From Acidobacteriota bacterium (GTDB lineage Bacteria > Acidobacteriota > Blastocatellia > Pyrinomonadales > Pyrinomonadaceae), in NCBI GenBank assembly GCA_003222895.1, contig QHXI01000078.1:22052-86051 (forward strand): a DNA stretch of 64,000 bases, in the 5' to 3' direction. The notes under the pieces are model-generated. The model ran no database searches, was not told where the DNA came from, and was given only the letters and a program-made list of their open reading frames with translations. Below, in pieces: positions 25,500-33,952 of the stretch; the stretch's first letter is position 1, and each line of letters opens with the position of its first letter. The position numbers and the translations under genes are program-made.

Positions 25500-27083
25500 A
25501 TGCCTGTCGAATTTCCCGAACGCTTCAACATGGCCGATTACTTCCTCTATCACAATTTAGAGGAAGGGCGCGAAGACAAAGTCTGCCTGTACTTCAAAGA
25601 TCAAAGCTTCACCTATGGCGAGGCTGCGCGCATGTCGAACGCAACGGGCAATGCGCTGCGCATGCTGGGTGTCAGGATCGAAGATCGCGTGCTGATCGTT
25701 TTGCCGGATTGCCCCGAGTTCGTCTGGACCTGGTTTGGCGCCGCGCGCATCGGCGCGGTGATCACAATGGTTAACCCGCTGCTGCCGGCGGATGATTATC
25801 GATACTATTTGAATTACACGCGGGCGCGCGCCGCAATTGTTCACGAAGCCTTTCTCAGACCTTTTGCCGAGGCTGTGGCTGATGCGAACTACTTGCGTTC
25901 GGTGATAGTCGTGCGGAACGAAGAAGCGATCGACGGCGAGCTGATCGATTCACGCAGCAGCCTGAAATCGTTTTCGTTTTCTGAAGTCGTCTCTACCCAG
26001 CCAACCGCGTGCCGTGCCGCCGAGACGCATCGCGACGACATCGCCATCTGGCTGTTCACATCCGGCTCGACTGGCCATCCGAAAGGCGCAGTTCATCTTC
26101 AGCACGACCTGCCTTATAACACGGAAGTTTTCGCGAAGCGCTCAATGAGCGTTAACGAAAACGATCTGACGGTTTCCGTTCCCAAACTTTTCTTTGGCTA
26201 TGCGACGGGAACGAACCTGCTGTTTCCGTTTGCGGTGGGCGGCGCAACGGCGCTTTTCTCTGAGCGCTCAACTCCGGAAAAGATGTTCGAAGTGATCGAG
26301 CGCTATCGTCCGACGATTCTCACGACAGTGCCGACTATGATCAATTCGATGTTGAATGCCGAAGACGCCAGTTCGCATGACTTATCAAGCATTCGTTTCT
26401 GTTATTCAGCCGGCGAAGCTCTGCCCGTAGAGCTTTATCATCGCTGGAAAGAAAAGTTTGGTGTTGAGATTTGCGACGGCATCGGCTCGGCCGAGATGTT
26501 TCATATCTACATCACGAATCGCCCCGGCGATGTGAAGCCGGGCAGCCTCGGCCGCATCGTCGAAGGTTACGAAGCAAAGATTGTCGATGCTGAAGGAAAC
26601 GAAGTGCCGACCGGCGACATCGGCACCTTGAAAATCAAAGGTGACTCAGCCGCGTTGTGTTATTGGAACGCGCACGAGAAATCGAAAGCGACTTTCGCCG
26701 GCGATTGGTGCACCAGCGGCGATCAGTTTCACGTTGATGAAGAAGGCTACTACTGGTATCACGGCCGCACGGATGACATGCTGAAAGTCGGTGGCGTGTT
26801 TGTGGCGCCGAGCGAAATCGAAAACTGTCTGCTGCAACACGAAGCTGTGCTGGAGTGCGCAGTAGTGGGCCAGGCAGACAGCGATGGGTTGGTCAAACCA
26901 AAAGCGTTCATCGTCGCTCGCAACGGCCAGCCGGCTAATGAAGCACAGGCTAACGCGATTAAGGATTTTGTAAAGACGCGCCTCGCGCTTTACAAGTATC
27001 CACGTTGGATTGAGTTTGTTGATTCGCTGCCGAAAAATGATCGCGGGAAAGTAGAGCGAAAGCTATTAAAGAATCTCGAGTAA
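25500..27083 (+). CDS. Benzoate-CoA ligase-type acyl-CoA synthetase, possibly anthranilate-CoA ligase
   Basis: 527 residues from ATG 25500; the longer frame from 25437 overlaps the toxin gene. An AMP-forming ANL enzyme with the phosphate loop 'LFTSGSTGHPKGAVHLQ', 'FGYATGTNLLFPFAVGG', 'YSAGEALP', 'GIGSAEMFHIYI', 'GDQFHVDEEGYYWYHGRTDD', 'LKVGGVFVAPSEIE', and C-terminal 'KYPRWIEFVDSLPKNDRGKVER', where the Lys of 'RGK' is catalytic. The 'FPFAVGG' and 'DGLVKPKAFIV' segments are typical of benzoate-CoA ligases. Following kynureninase and tryptophan dioxygenase, it may activate anthranilate to 2-aminobenzoyl-CoA. That substrate assignment is inference. Confidence 0.82.
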   Translation: MPVEFPERFNMADYFLYHNLEEGREDKVCLYFKDQSFTYGEAARMSNATGNALRMLGVRIEDRVLIVLPDCPEFVWTWFGAARIGAVITMVNPLLPADDYRYYLNYTRARAAIVHEAFLRPFAEAVADANYLRSVIVVRNEEAIDGELIDSRSSLKSFSFSEVVSTQPTACRAAETHRDDIAIWLFTSGSTGHPKGAVHLQHDLPYNTEVFAKRSMSVNENDLTVSVPKLFFGYATGTNLLFPFAVGGATALFSERSTPEKMFEVIERYRPTILTTVPTMINSMLNAEDASSHDLSSIRFCYSAGEALPVELYHRWKEKFGVEICDGIGSAEMFHIYITNRPGDVKPGSLGRIVEGYEAKIVDAEGNEVPTGDIGTLKIKGDSAALCYWNAHEKSKATFAGDWCTSGDQFHVDEEGYYWYHGRTDDMLKVGGVFVAPSEIENCLLQHEAVLECAVVGQADSDGLVKPKAFIVARNGQPANEAQANAIKDFVKTRLALYKYPRWIEFVDSLPKNDRGKVERKLLKNLE

Positions 27084-27084
27084 G

Positions 27085-27178
27085 CTCCCTCTCCCTCTGG
27101 GAGAGGGCTGGGGTGAGAGTTTACGCGAGTGCTCCACTAGACCCTCACCCTAACCCTCTCCCAGAGGGAGAGGGAACT
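27085..27178. repeat. Inverted CCCTCTCCC repeat in convergent gap
   Basis: 'CCCTCTCCCTCTGGGAGAGG' is itself palindromic and is repeated inverted at 27149-27175 ('ACCCTCTCCCAGAGGGAGAGG'); 'GCTGGGGTGAGAG' pairs with 'CCCTCACCCTAA'. This is a REP type found in many phyla. Between two convergent genes it may serve as a bidirectional terminator. Confidence 0.85.
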
Positions 27179-27184
27179 CTGTAC

Positions 27185-28591
27185 TTATCGCAGTCTTCCC
27201 TCCAAATTATAATCCCGCAAACGCCGATACAATGTCGAAGGTGAAATGCCGAGCACTTCCGCGGCTTTGCCTCGATGCCAGCCTACACGCTCAAGCGCGG
27301 TGATAATCTGTTGCTTCTCAATGTCGCGCAGCGAACCCGTCACTGCTCCTGAGTCTTCAGCGCCGGGCGTTGCCGTGGCAGATGGTTGCGCCGCGACGTA
27401 AAGCATCGAGCCGTTGGTGCGCGCGATCTCCGGCGGCAGCTCGCGCGCAGTAATTTTCCCCTCATTCGATAACAACACCGCGCGCTCAAGACAGTTGCGA
27501 AGCTGACGCACGTTGCCGGGCCAGCCATACGAACGCATCTGGGCCAGCGCGTCAGGCATAACCTCCGGCGGATTCGCGCCGCCGAGTTGTTTCAGCATGT
27601 GATGCATCAACGGCTCGATGTCCTCAGGCCGTTCACGTAGCGGCGCCAGGTGAATTTGAAAGCTGTTGATGCGATACAGCAGGTCCGCACGGAACGCTCC
27701 GTCATTAACCACGGTATCAAGATTTCGATTCGTTGCGGCCACAATGCGCACGTTCACTTCGACCTTACGCACCCCGCCAACCCGGAAGAAGGTTCGCGTT
27801 TCGATCGCGCGCAGAAGTTTCGCTTGCAGATTGGCAGGCAGCTCAGTCACTTCATCGAGGAACAAGGTTCCGCCGTCGGCTAACTCGATCAACCCGAGCT
27901 TGCGGGCTTTCGCTCCTGAGAACGCACCGGCTTCATAGCCGAATAATTCTGATTCAAGCAAAGACTCCTGGAAGGCAGCGCAGTTCAGATCGATGAACGA
28001 TCCGTTGGCGCGACTCGACAGCCGATGAATTGCCTGCGCGATCAATTCTTTGCCGGTGCCTGACTCGCCGGTAATCAAAACGGAAGCGTCCGAGGGCGCG
28101 ACGCGCTCAACCAAGCGAATCGCTTCGGCCATCGCTTGCGATTGGCTCACGATTTCCGGCATCGCTGATTGTCTTTGAATTTGCGCGCGCAACCTTTGGT
28201 TATCAACACGCAGGTTTCTTTTTTCGGCTGCTTGCCGGACTCGTACGTCCAGCTCGTTTATGCTATAGGGCTTTGTCAGGTAATCGTAGGCGCCGAGTCG
28301 CATTGCTTCGACCGCAGTTTCGATCGTTCCCTGGCCGGTCAGCATGATGACTTCCGGCGGATTCGGCCGTTCATGCACGCGCCGCAGCAGTTCCATCCCG
28401 TCAATGTGCGGCATGTTGATGTCGCACAGCAGAACATCGACGTTGCTCTCTTCGAGTTTGCGCAGCGCCGCTTCACCATCGGGCGCAGCCTGCACTCGAT
28501 AACCGAGCCGCTGAAGCTCCTTTTGCAACACGAGCCGAAGGTTCGATTCGTCTTCGGCGATCAGAAGTCTTGCATCACGCTGTTCGTTCAC
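27185..28591 (-). CDS. NtrC-family sigma-54 response regulator
   Basis: 468 residues from GTG 28591. Receiver domain 1-125 with phospho-acceptor Asp57 in 'LLCDINMPHIDG'. AAA+ domain about 145-375 with Walker A 'GESGTGKE' (175-182), Walker B region 'GGTLFLDEVTELP', and 'LFGYEAGAFSGAKARKLGL'. The sigma-54 contact loop reads GAFSGA rather than the usual GAFTGA. C-terminal Fis-type helix-turn-helix at about 425-465 ('ITALERVGWHRGKAAEVLGI'). It lies 30 bases downstream of the hybrid kinase gene and is very probably its partner. It should activate sigma-54 promoters when phosphorylated. Confidence 0.94.
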   Translation of the reverse strand: MNEQRDARLLIAEDESNLRLVLQKELQRLGYRVQAAPDGEAALRKLEESNVDVLLCDINMPHIDGMELLRRVHERPNPPEVIMLTGQGTIETAVEAMRLGAYDYLTKPYSINELDVRVRQAAEKRNLRVDNQRLRAQIQRQSAMPEIVSQSQAMAEAIRLVERVAPSDASVLITGESGTGKELIAQAIHRLSSRANGSFIDLNCAAFQESLLESELFGYEAGAFSGAKARKLGLIELADGGTLFLDEVTELPANLQAKLLRAIETRTFFRVGGVRKVEVNVRIVAATNRNLDTVVNDGAFRADLLYRINSFQIHLAPLRERPEDIEPLMHHMLKQLGGANPPEVMPDALAQMRSYGWPGNVRQLRNCLERAVLLSNEGKITARELPPEIARTNGSMLYVAAQPSATATPGAEDSGAVTGSLRDIEKQQIITALERVGWHRGKAAEVLGISPSTLYRRLRDYNLEGRLR

Positions 28592-28621
28592 TGTTATTAC
28601 CCCGCACTTGGAAGGATGGTA

Positions 28622-30655
28622 CTAATCAGTTGCGACTGGCAATGTAATCGTGAAGGTCGTGCCGGCGCCGACAGTGGATCGCACGTCGAGGCGTCCTCCA
28701 TGATCACATAAAATACCATAACAAACGGCCAGTCCCAGACCGGTTCCCCGGCCGACGTCCTTGGTAGTGAAGAACGGATCGAAAATCTTGGTCATGTTTT
28801 CTGGAGGAATTCCAAATCCAGTGTCCTTAACTTGGATCAGCACACGCGAGCCATCTTGGGTCGCGCGCAAAGTCAATTTTCCGCCATTGGGCATCGCATC
28901 AATCCCGTTCGTTGCCAAAGCGACCACAGCTTGCTGCAACTGACCGACATCGCCGAGCACCATCGGAAGATTTTCAGCGGCCTCGATCTCAATACCCACG
29001 TTGTCGCCGCGCTGTTGGTGTGTAACCAGGCGCGCAGTCGCCTTAATCACGTCAGTTATGTCTACGGGCACACGCTGGCCCGCGCGCAAGCGGCTGAAAT
29101 CGAGTAAGCCGTTCGTGATCGATTTGCAGCGGAAAGCTTCGTCTCGAATCAAACCGAGATATTCGCGCAAGTCTTCAGCGTCGGGCGAATCACCGAACGC
29201 TCCTTCCTCAATTCTTTTCTCCAGCGATTCAGCGCACGCGGCGATCGTTGCCAGAGGGTTGTTGATTTCGTGAACGACTCCGGCTGCGAGACGTCCGACG
29301 GCAGCGAGCTTCTCTGCGCGGCCGACGGCGCGTTGGGCTTTCACGCGCTGCGTGATGTTTTCGCCGACGGTGATCACGTGACTTACTTGATTACTCTCGC
29401 GCGCTCGCATCGGAATTTTACTGATCAGCCAGTGATTGGTGTCGCCCTTGCCAGTCACGGTTTCCTGCTCGACGCGATGAATTTCGCCAGTGGCGAAGAC
29501 TCTGCCGAACTCGTGCGCCAGAAGTTCGCGATTTTGTTTCGTGAGGACCTCAAAGACGTTCTTTCCGAGCACCTTCTTCCGCGGCAGTCCGAGTTCGCCC
29601 AGCTCACGATTGCGATTCCAGGCCACAATTTTGTAGTCACGATCGATCGCGTAAAGCGATAATGGCAGCGTATCGATAATCGCTTCCGTAAAGCGCTGAT
29701 GCATCTCAGATTCGATTGTGCGTCGATCGACCTCTTCGGCGAGCGTTGCGGCGGATTCGCGGGCCTTCAAATAAAGCGTCGAGATATGCGCAGCGAATGC
29801 CGCCTGTTGAGCTGCCGTATCGAGCAAATGAGTTTCCTCATCCGTACAGTCTTCGATGGACGCAAATGCGACGATCAAGGCGCCGAAGTTGTGCCGGTTG
29901 AAGCGGATTGGAACGACGTATTCGATTGCATGCTGAGCATCGCACAGAAAGAAGTCGCGTTTCTTCGTTAATTTGGCCGCAACGACAGAATCAAGCGAAT
30001 CGATCCATCCGTTGAGTCGCGGCAGATCGACGAGCGACTGATTGCCCGCGCTTCCTTCTCGATCAAAAACACAAACTGCCAATCCCTTGCCATTGTTCTT
30101 GATCGCGCATGCAGTTTGTTCGGCGTTCGTGCCTTCGTAGATCGCCCCGGCGACGCGTCGCGAAACCTGCTCGGGATAGAGCGTTTGCAACAGGCCTCGT
30201 CCCAGATCGGCGAGGAAACCCAGTTCGCGATTCGTGCCGATAAGATCCGATTCCCGCTGCGCAAAATTCAAATGAGAGTTGACCCGCGAAATCAATTCGC
30301 CGGGTGACGAAGGCTTGACGATGTAATCGTCAGCGCCGGCTGTGAACGCATCGACTTTGCGGCCTTCGCTGTCGTTAGCGGAAAAGATAACCAGCGGCAG
30401 TTGTCTGAGGTTCGGCTGGGCGCGTAGCAGACGACATAGCGCGACACCATCGACGTCTGGCAGTTCGACATCGACCATCACTAGATCGCAGACCTGCTTG
30501 CGCAGAAGTTTTAGCGCCGACGGCGCATCCTCGACAGTAATCGTGCGGTGGCCGGCGCCTTCGAAAATGCTGCGCAGACCTTCGCGCGCAGATCGGTCGT
30601 CATCGACGATTAGCAAAGTCGCGCCGGGTGTTGGCTCTAATTGTGCAACGGACAT
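28622..30655 (-). CDS. Hybrid sensor histidine kinase (REC-GAF-PAS-HisKA-HATPase)
   Basis: 677 residues from ATG 30655, no membrane segment, so a soluble sensor. Order: receiver domain about 12-130 with Asp62 in '[12 protein letters not shown]'; GAF-like domain about 150-300; PAS about 322-440; HisKA with phospho-acceptor His462 in '[15 protein letters not shown]'; HATPase_c with '[10 protein letters not shown]', '[22 protein letters not shown]' region and '[12 protein letters not shown]'. The N-terminal receiver suggests input from another kinase as well as a ligand or redox cue. Operon with the NtrC-type regulator downstream. Confidence 0.94.
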   Translation of the reverse strand: MSVAQLEPTPGATLLIVDDDRSAREGLRSIFEGAGHRTITVEDAPSALKLLRKQVCDLVMVDVELPDVDGVALCRLLRAQPNLRQLPLVIFSANDSEGRKVDAFTAGADDYIVKPSSPGELISRVNSHLNFAQRESDLIGTNRELGFLADLGRGLLQTLYPEQVSRRVAGAIYEGTNAEQTACAIKNNGKGLAVCVFDREGSAGNQSLVDLPRLNGWIDSLDSVVAAKLTKKRDFFLCDAQHAIEYVVPIRFNRHNFGALIVAFASIEDCTDEETHLLDTAAQQAAFAAHISTLYLKARESAATLAEEVDRRTIESEMHQRFTEAIIDTLPLSLYAIDRDYKIVAWNRNRELGELGLPRKKVLGKNVFEVLTKQNRELLAHEFGRVFATGEIHRVEQETVTGKGDTNHWLISKIPMRARESNQVSHVITVGENITQRVKAQRAVGRAEKLAAVGRLAAGVVHEINNPLATIAACAESLEKRIEEGAFGDSPDAEDLREYLGLIRDEAFRCKSITNGLLDFSRLRAGQRVPVDITDVIKATARLVTHQQRGDNVGIEIEAAENLPMVLGDVGQLQQAVVALATNGIDAMPNGGKLTLRATQDGSRVLIQVKDTGFGIPPENMTKIFDPFFTTKDVGRGTGLGLAVCYGILCDHGGRLDVRSTVGAGTTFTITLPVATD

Positions 30656-30884
30656 TCGTTAAATAATGCGTTCAATCTCCGACAGTGGAGTTCGGGAAAA
30701 ATCCGAGGAAAGGCGCAGCAGTCGACACCGTCTACTCGATTGGCAGTGCGGTCTAGGACAAGGCGCTGGATTTGACGGTCGTCAGAACGGCAACCGCTTG
30801 CGGGATAGATGATTGTGGTCCCGCATTACCACTCTTCCAATTTGACTGGTCGAGGGGCGTATTGTCAAGAAATTTCCGCGAAAA

Positions 30885-33398
30885 TTAGTTAATTGAGCGC
30901 GTGGCGAGCGAGCTGCGCGGGGGTTGTTCGAAATTAGTGCTTGCGGGTTTGGAGGCCGGAAAAATGCTGGATTTGTGGTTCGACTTTGCCCGATACATCG
31001 CCCGATCAGCCGCAATTAACAGTTGATCGAGCGTCTCGCCGTCGGTTCCGTATAGCGAGGCGCCGACACTGATGCCAACCCGGGCCTGGCCCTGGCCGCG
31101 CACTTCGATTGAAAAGCCCGAGACCATGCGCTCAATTCGCTCGCGCAGTTCCTCGACCTGATCTAGTGGGACGTCGGGGACAAGGGCCACGAATTCGTCG
31201 CCGGCATAACGTGCGAGGAAATCATATTCTCGTAACTGGCCGTGAACGAGATGGGCGACTTCGTGCAGCATCCGATCCCCGAGCTTGTGACCGAACGTAT
31301 CGTTCACGAGTTTGAAGTCGTCGAGGTCCAGCATAACCACCTGGAAGGGGCGTCCGGTGCGTTGCGCGCGCGCAACTTCTTCATCGAATCGTACCTGCAG
31401 GCTGCGAGCATTGGGCAGTCCGGTCAGCGAATCAGTCAACGCATTCGATTCTGCGCGTGCGTGACTCATTGCGTTGGCCAACGCGTCGGATGCCAGTCGC
31501 GTCACGGTTTCGAGCAAGCGAATTTGATCGTCGCTATATTCTCTCAGCGACATTGAGTAGATCGACAGCGCACCCAACAAACGTTCATCTTTGAAGAGCG
31601 GCAACGCCGCCATCGAGCGATAGCTATGATCCGATGACGATTCGGCTGGTGAGAATTCCAGGCTCGGATGAATTCGATTTACCGCGCGCCGATTTGCCAG
31701 GGCGTAGCCAGTTCCCCCTTCTCCGAGAGCGATGCAGCGACCGCGCATCGATTCAGCATTCAAACCAACCGTTAGGGTCGCGCGTGCATGGCCTTGCTTC
31801 TCATCGAAAATGTAGACGACACAGGTATCAAACGGCACGATGTTTCCAACGCGATCGACCAAAACCGATAGGGTGTTTTCAACCCCGAGCGACGAGCCAA
31901 AAGTGCGCGCCATTTCGTAGAGCGCATACACTTCACGATGGGCGTTGCGAATTTGATCGTACGCCGCAAACGAACGATTGTCCGAGTGTGAACTCATTTC
32001 GTCTCTCGATGGAACAATCGGATTGCGCGGCGTGTTGAGGTGGATTTCATCGGCGAGACCGAGCGCGGCAATCTGAGCTTCAAACTCCGGCAAGTTCGTA
32101 ATGAATAGATCGACTATGCGGGAATCGAAATGAGTGCCCGCGCCTTCGTTGAGTAAGGCAATCGCCTGCGGTCGCGACATGCCGGGGCGGAAGGGTCGAT
32201 CCTCTCGAACTGAATCGAAACAATCGATCACCGATAACACGCGCGCGGTGATCGGAATCTGCTCGCCCTTCAACCCATCAGGATAGCCGCCGCCGTCCCA
32301 ATGCTCGTGATGATGCCGAACGATGGGAACTACCGGATAAGGAAAATTGCAGCGGCTTAGGATCTCGGCGCCGACGACGGTGTGAATCTTTGTCTTCTCG
32401 AATTCAGCGCGCGTCAGCGTGCCGGGCTTGTTGAGAATGTGATCGGGAACCGCGAGTTTTCCCACGTCGTGCAGCAGCGCGCCGGCCTTCAGAGCAGCTA
32501 ACTCTGCGTCAGACAAATCCAGGATTTTGCCCAGGCCTTCCGCATAAATCTGCATGCGACGAACATGGCAGTGCGTCGTTTGATCCTTAGCGTCGATCGC
32601 CGTGGCCAACGCCTCAACCGTGGCGAGGTGCAAGCGGCTTAGTTCTTCAGCTTCGCGCGTCCTGGTGTTAACTCGCTTGAAATAGACTTTGTAAGTCGCG
32701 AACGTCGCCGCGATGATGGGAAAACCCAAGAGCGCGTATCCCCAGCCGAAATGCGAAATTGCCGAGTAAGCGACTGCGGCGGCGGTAGCGGACGCCAAGA
32801 ACGACCACCAGGTCCAGAGATAACCCTCGCGCCACAACTTGACGATCGATTGTCGTCCTTTCAGCGCGTAAATCGTCGAGACTGTCATACCATTGACGCA
32901 GTAATGCGTTAACGCGAGCAATGCCAAACACGAAATCAGGGAATCAGGGCGAACGGCTGAGTTGCCGAGTGGATAAACCGAAATGGCAGCATAATGACTC
33001 AGCGCAAGGTAAAACACATTGCCTGAAATGAAAACTGTCACGGCCATCATCGCAGGCGCCGCGATCCAGCTCGAGAGTTTTTTCGAAGTGCCACGCGAGC
33101 TGACAAACACATCTACGACGCCGACCAATACCGCTGCGGGCACGCCTAAAATCAGCACCGCGAGAAACGTGAAGACGTCACCGGCAGTGAAGCTCGATTT
33201 TGTATTTGGGATGCGGATGGGATGCGCGCTGGTAACGACGGCGAAAAGCGCGAACGCGGCGAGCTCGCCACTCTGAATCTGAGTGAGCGAAAGGCAGCGC
33301 GCGATTGCCCACACAAACACGACTGCGCCGGCAGCGACCATGAAAATCCAATAGGTCTTTGCCGCGCGATTGTAATCAGACATGTCGAGCAGCTTCAT
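30885..33398 (-). CDS. Membrane HD-GYP / GAF / GGDEF c-di-GMP protein
   Basis: 837 residues from ATG 33398. Residues about 15-240 form seven or eight membrane helices (MASE-like sensor). An HD-GYP phosphodiesterase domain follows at about 255-440 with 'LLHDVGKLAVPDH' (His310-Asp311) and 'HHHEHWDGGGYPDGLKG'. A GAF domain spans about 485-640 and a diguanylate cyclase domain about 655-810. The cyclase signature reads AGDEF rather than GGDEF, and the inhibitory I-site 'REYD' lies the correct five residues before it. The protein thus combines breakdown and probable synthesis of c-di-GMP under membrane sensing. The 229-base gap to the kinase gene shows no clear features. Sits divergent from the MFS gene. 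Confidence 0.92.
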   Translation of the reverse strand: MKLLDMSDYNRAAKTYWIFMVAAGAVVFVWAIARCLSLTQIQSGELAAFALFAVVTSAHPIRIPNTKSSFTAGDVFTFLAVLILGVPAAVLVGVVDVFVSSRGTSKKLSSWIAAPAMMAVTVFISGNVFYLALSHYAAISVYPLGNSAVRPDSLISCLALLALTHYCVNGMTVSTIYALKGRQSIVKLWREGYLWTWWSFLASATAAAVAYSAISHFGWGYALLGFPIIAATFATYKVYFKRVNTRTREAEELSRLHLATVEALATAIDAKDQTTHCHVRRMQIYAEGLGKILDLSDAELAALKAGALLHDVGKLAVPDHILNKPGTLTRAEFEKTKIHTVVGAEILSRCNFPYPVVPIVRHHHEHWDGGGYPDGLKGEQIPITARVLSVIDCFDSVREDRPFRPGMSRPQAIALLNEGAGTHFDSRIVDLFITNLPEFEAQIAALGLADEIHLNTPRNPIVPSRDEMSSHSDNRSFAAYDQIRNAHREVYALYEMARTFGSSLGVENTLSVLVDRVGNIVPFDTCVVYIFDEKQGHARATLTVGLNAESMRGRCIALGEGGTGYALANRRAVNRIHPSLEFSPAESSSDHSYRSMAALPLFKDERLLGALSIYSMSLREYSDDQIRLLETVTRLASDALANAMSHARAESNALTDSLTGLPNARSLQVRFDEEVARAQRTGRPFQVVMLDLDDFKLVNDTFGHKLGDRMLHEVAHLVHGQLREYDFLARYAGDEFVALVPDVPLDQVEELRERIERMVSGFSIEVRGQGQARVGISVGASLYGTDGETLDQLLIAADRAMYRAKSNHKSSIFPASKPASTNFEQPPRSSLATRSIN

Positions 33399-33952
33399 TG
33401 GTTCGTCCTAACCCGGCGAATGGTTTGGCAAACATCAAAACCGTCGAACACCAGACGTTGAATTCGCATCACGCGAATGAGCCTGCGCCGAAAGCAAAAC
33501 GCCAGAGCAACCTGGCTGTTCGCTTTCGGCGCATGACTGGGCAAGTTGACGGAGCCGGCACGCATCCGTCACCTGGGGTGTTGCAGTCGAAAATCTTTGG
33601 GGCGGCCTGCGACAGGTGAAATCGCGAATTCAAGGCGGCTAGCGGGCCCAGTGCGGTGGGCCCGTCCAGCGGTTAACGCTACCTAGCCGCAATCAACGCA
33701 TTACAAAGCCTGTGCCGGTGAGGAAAGCGCGAGTTTATTGGAGTTTCGCGGCTGTCGGGCGCCACCAATTCCGATTGAGTTCAATGTGACAGGTCAGAGT
33801 GAGAGAACAGGAATACGCCGGCGTTCCGCCTGCTTATGTCCGTCACCGTGCGCGGCGTAGGAAACAAATGCGCGAGGGCGGTTGCGTGCCCAGATGAAAG
33901 TTGACAAACATTCTCGCGGCAGTGCACCTTTCAGCAATCTTTTTTTCGATAA
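33399..33952. other. 554-base divergent intergenic region, highly structured
   Basis: No open frame with a plausible start is seen. The half nearer the HD-GYP gene holds three perfect stem-loop structures (separate entry, 33485-33690). The half nearer the MFS gene has a small GGAATACGCCGGCGTTCC palindrome near 33810 and a consensus-like -35 box TTGACA at 33901-33906, but no good -10 at the right distance. Promoters for both flanking genes must lie here. Confidence 0.6.
33485..33690. other. Cluster of three perfect stem-loops, candidate structured RNA
   Basis: First, an 11-bp stem GCGCCGAAAGC (33485-33495) / GCTTTCGGCGC (33522-33532) enclosing a second stem GCCAG (33501-33505) / CTGGC (33512-33516). 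Second, TGACGGA (33547-33553) / TCCGTCA (33565-33571). Third, an 8-bp stem GCGGCTAG (33635-33642) / CTAGCCGC (33683-33690) that encloses two hairpins, CGGGCCC (33643-33649) / GGGCCCG (33658-33664) and AGCG/CGCT (33668-33680), forming a three-way junction. I could not match it to a known riboswitch class, and the strand is undetermined. Confidence 0.55.

Noticed and set aside
30661..30884. Sigma-54 promoter before the hybrid kinase gene
   Set aside because: TGGCA-like words occur, but none has a GC doublet at the right 10-base distance from a TTGC-like element.
33481..33600. c-di-GMP-I (GEMM) riboswitch before the HD-GYP/GGDEF gene
   Set aside because: Attractive by context, but the ACGCAAAGCC and GGTAGC...GGGT segments that define the class are absent on both strands.
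33635..33690. Integron attC-type recombination site
   Set aside because: The stem lacks the inverted GTTRRRY/RYYYAAC core sites at its ends and no integron integrase or cassette is nearby.
33901..33930. TTGACA as a sigma-70 promoter of the MFS gene
   Set aside because: The -35 box is good, but the hexamer 17 bases on (GCACCT) is not a believable -10.
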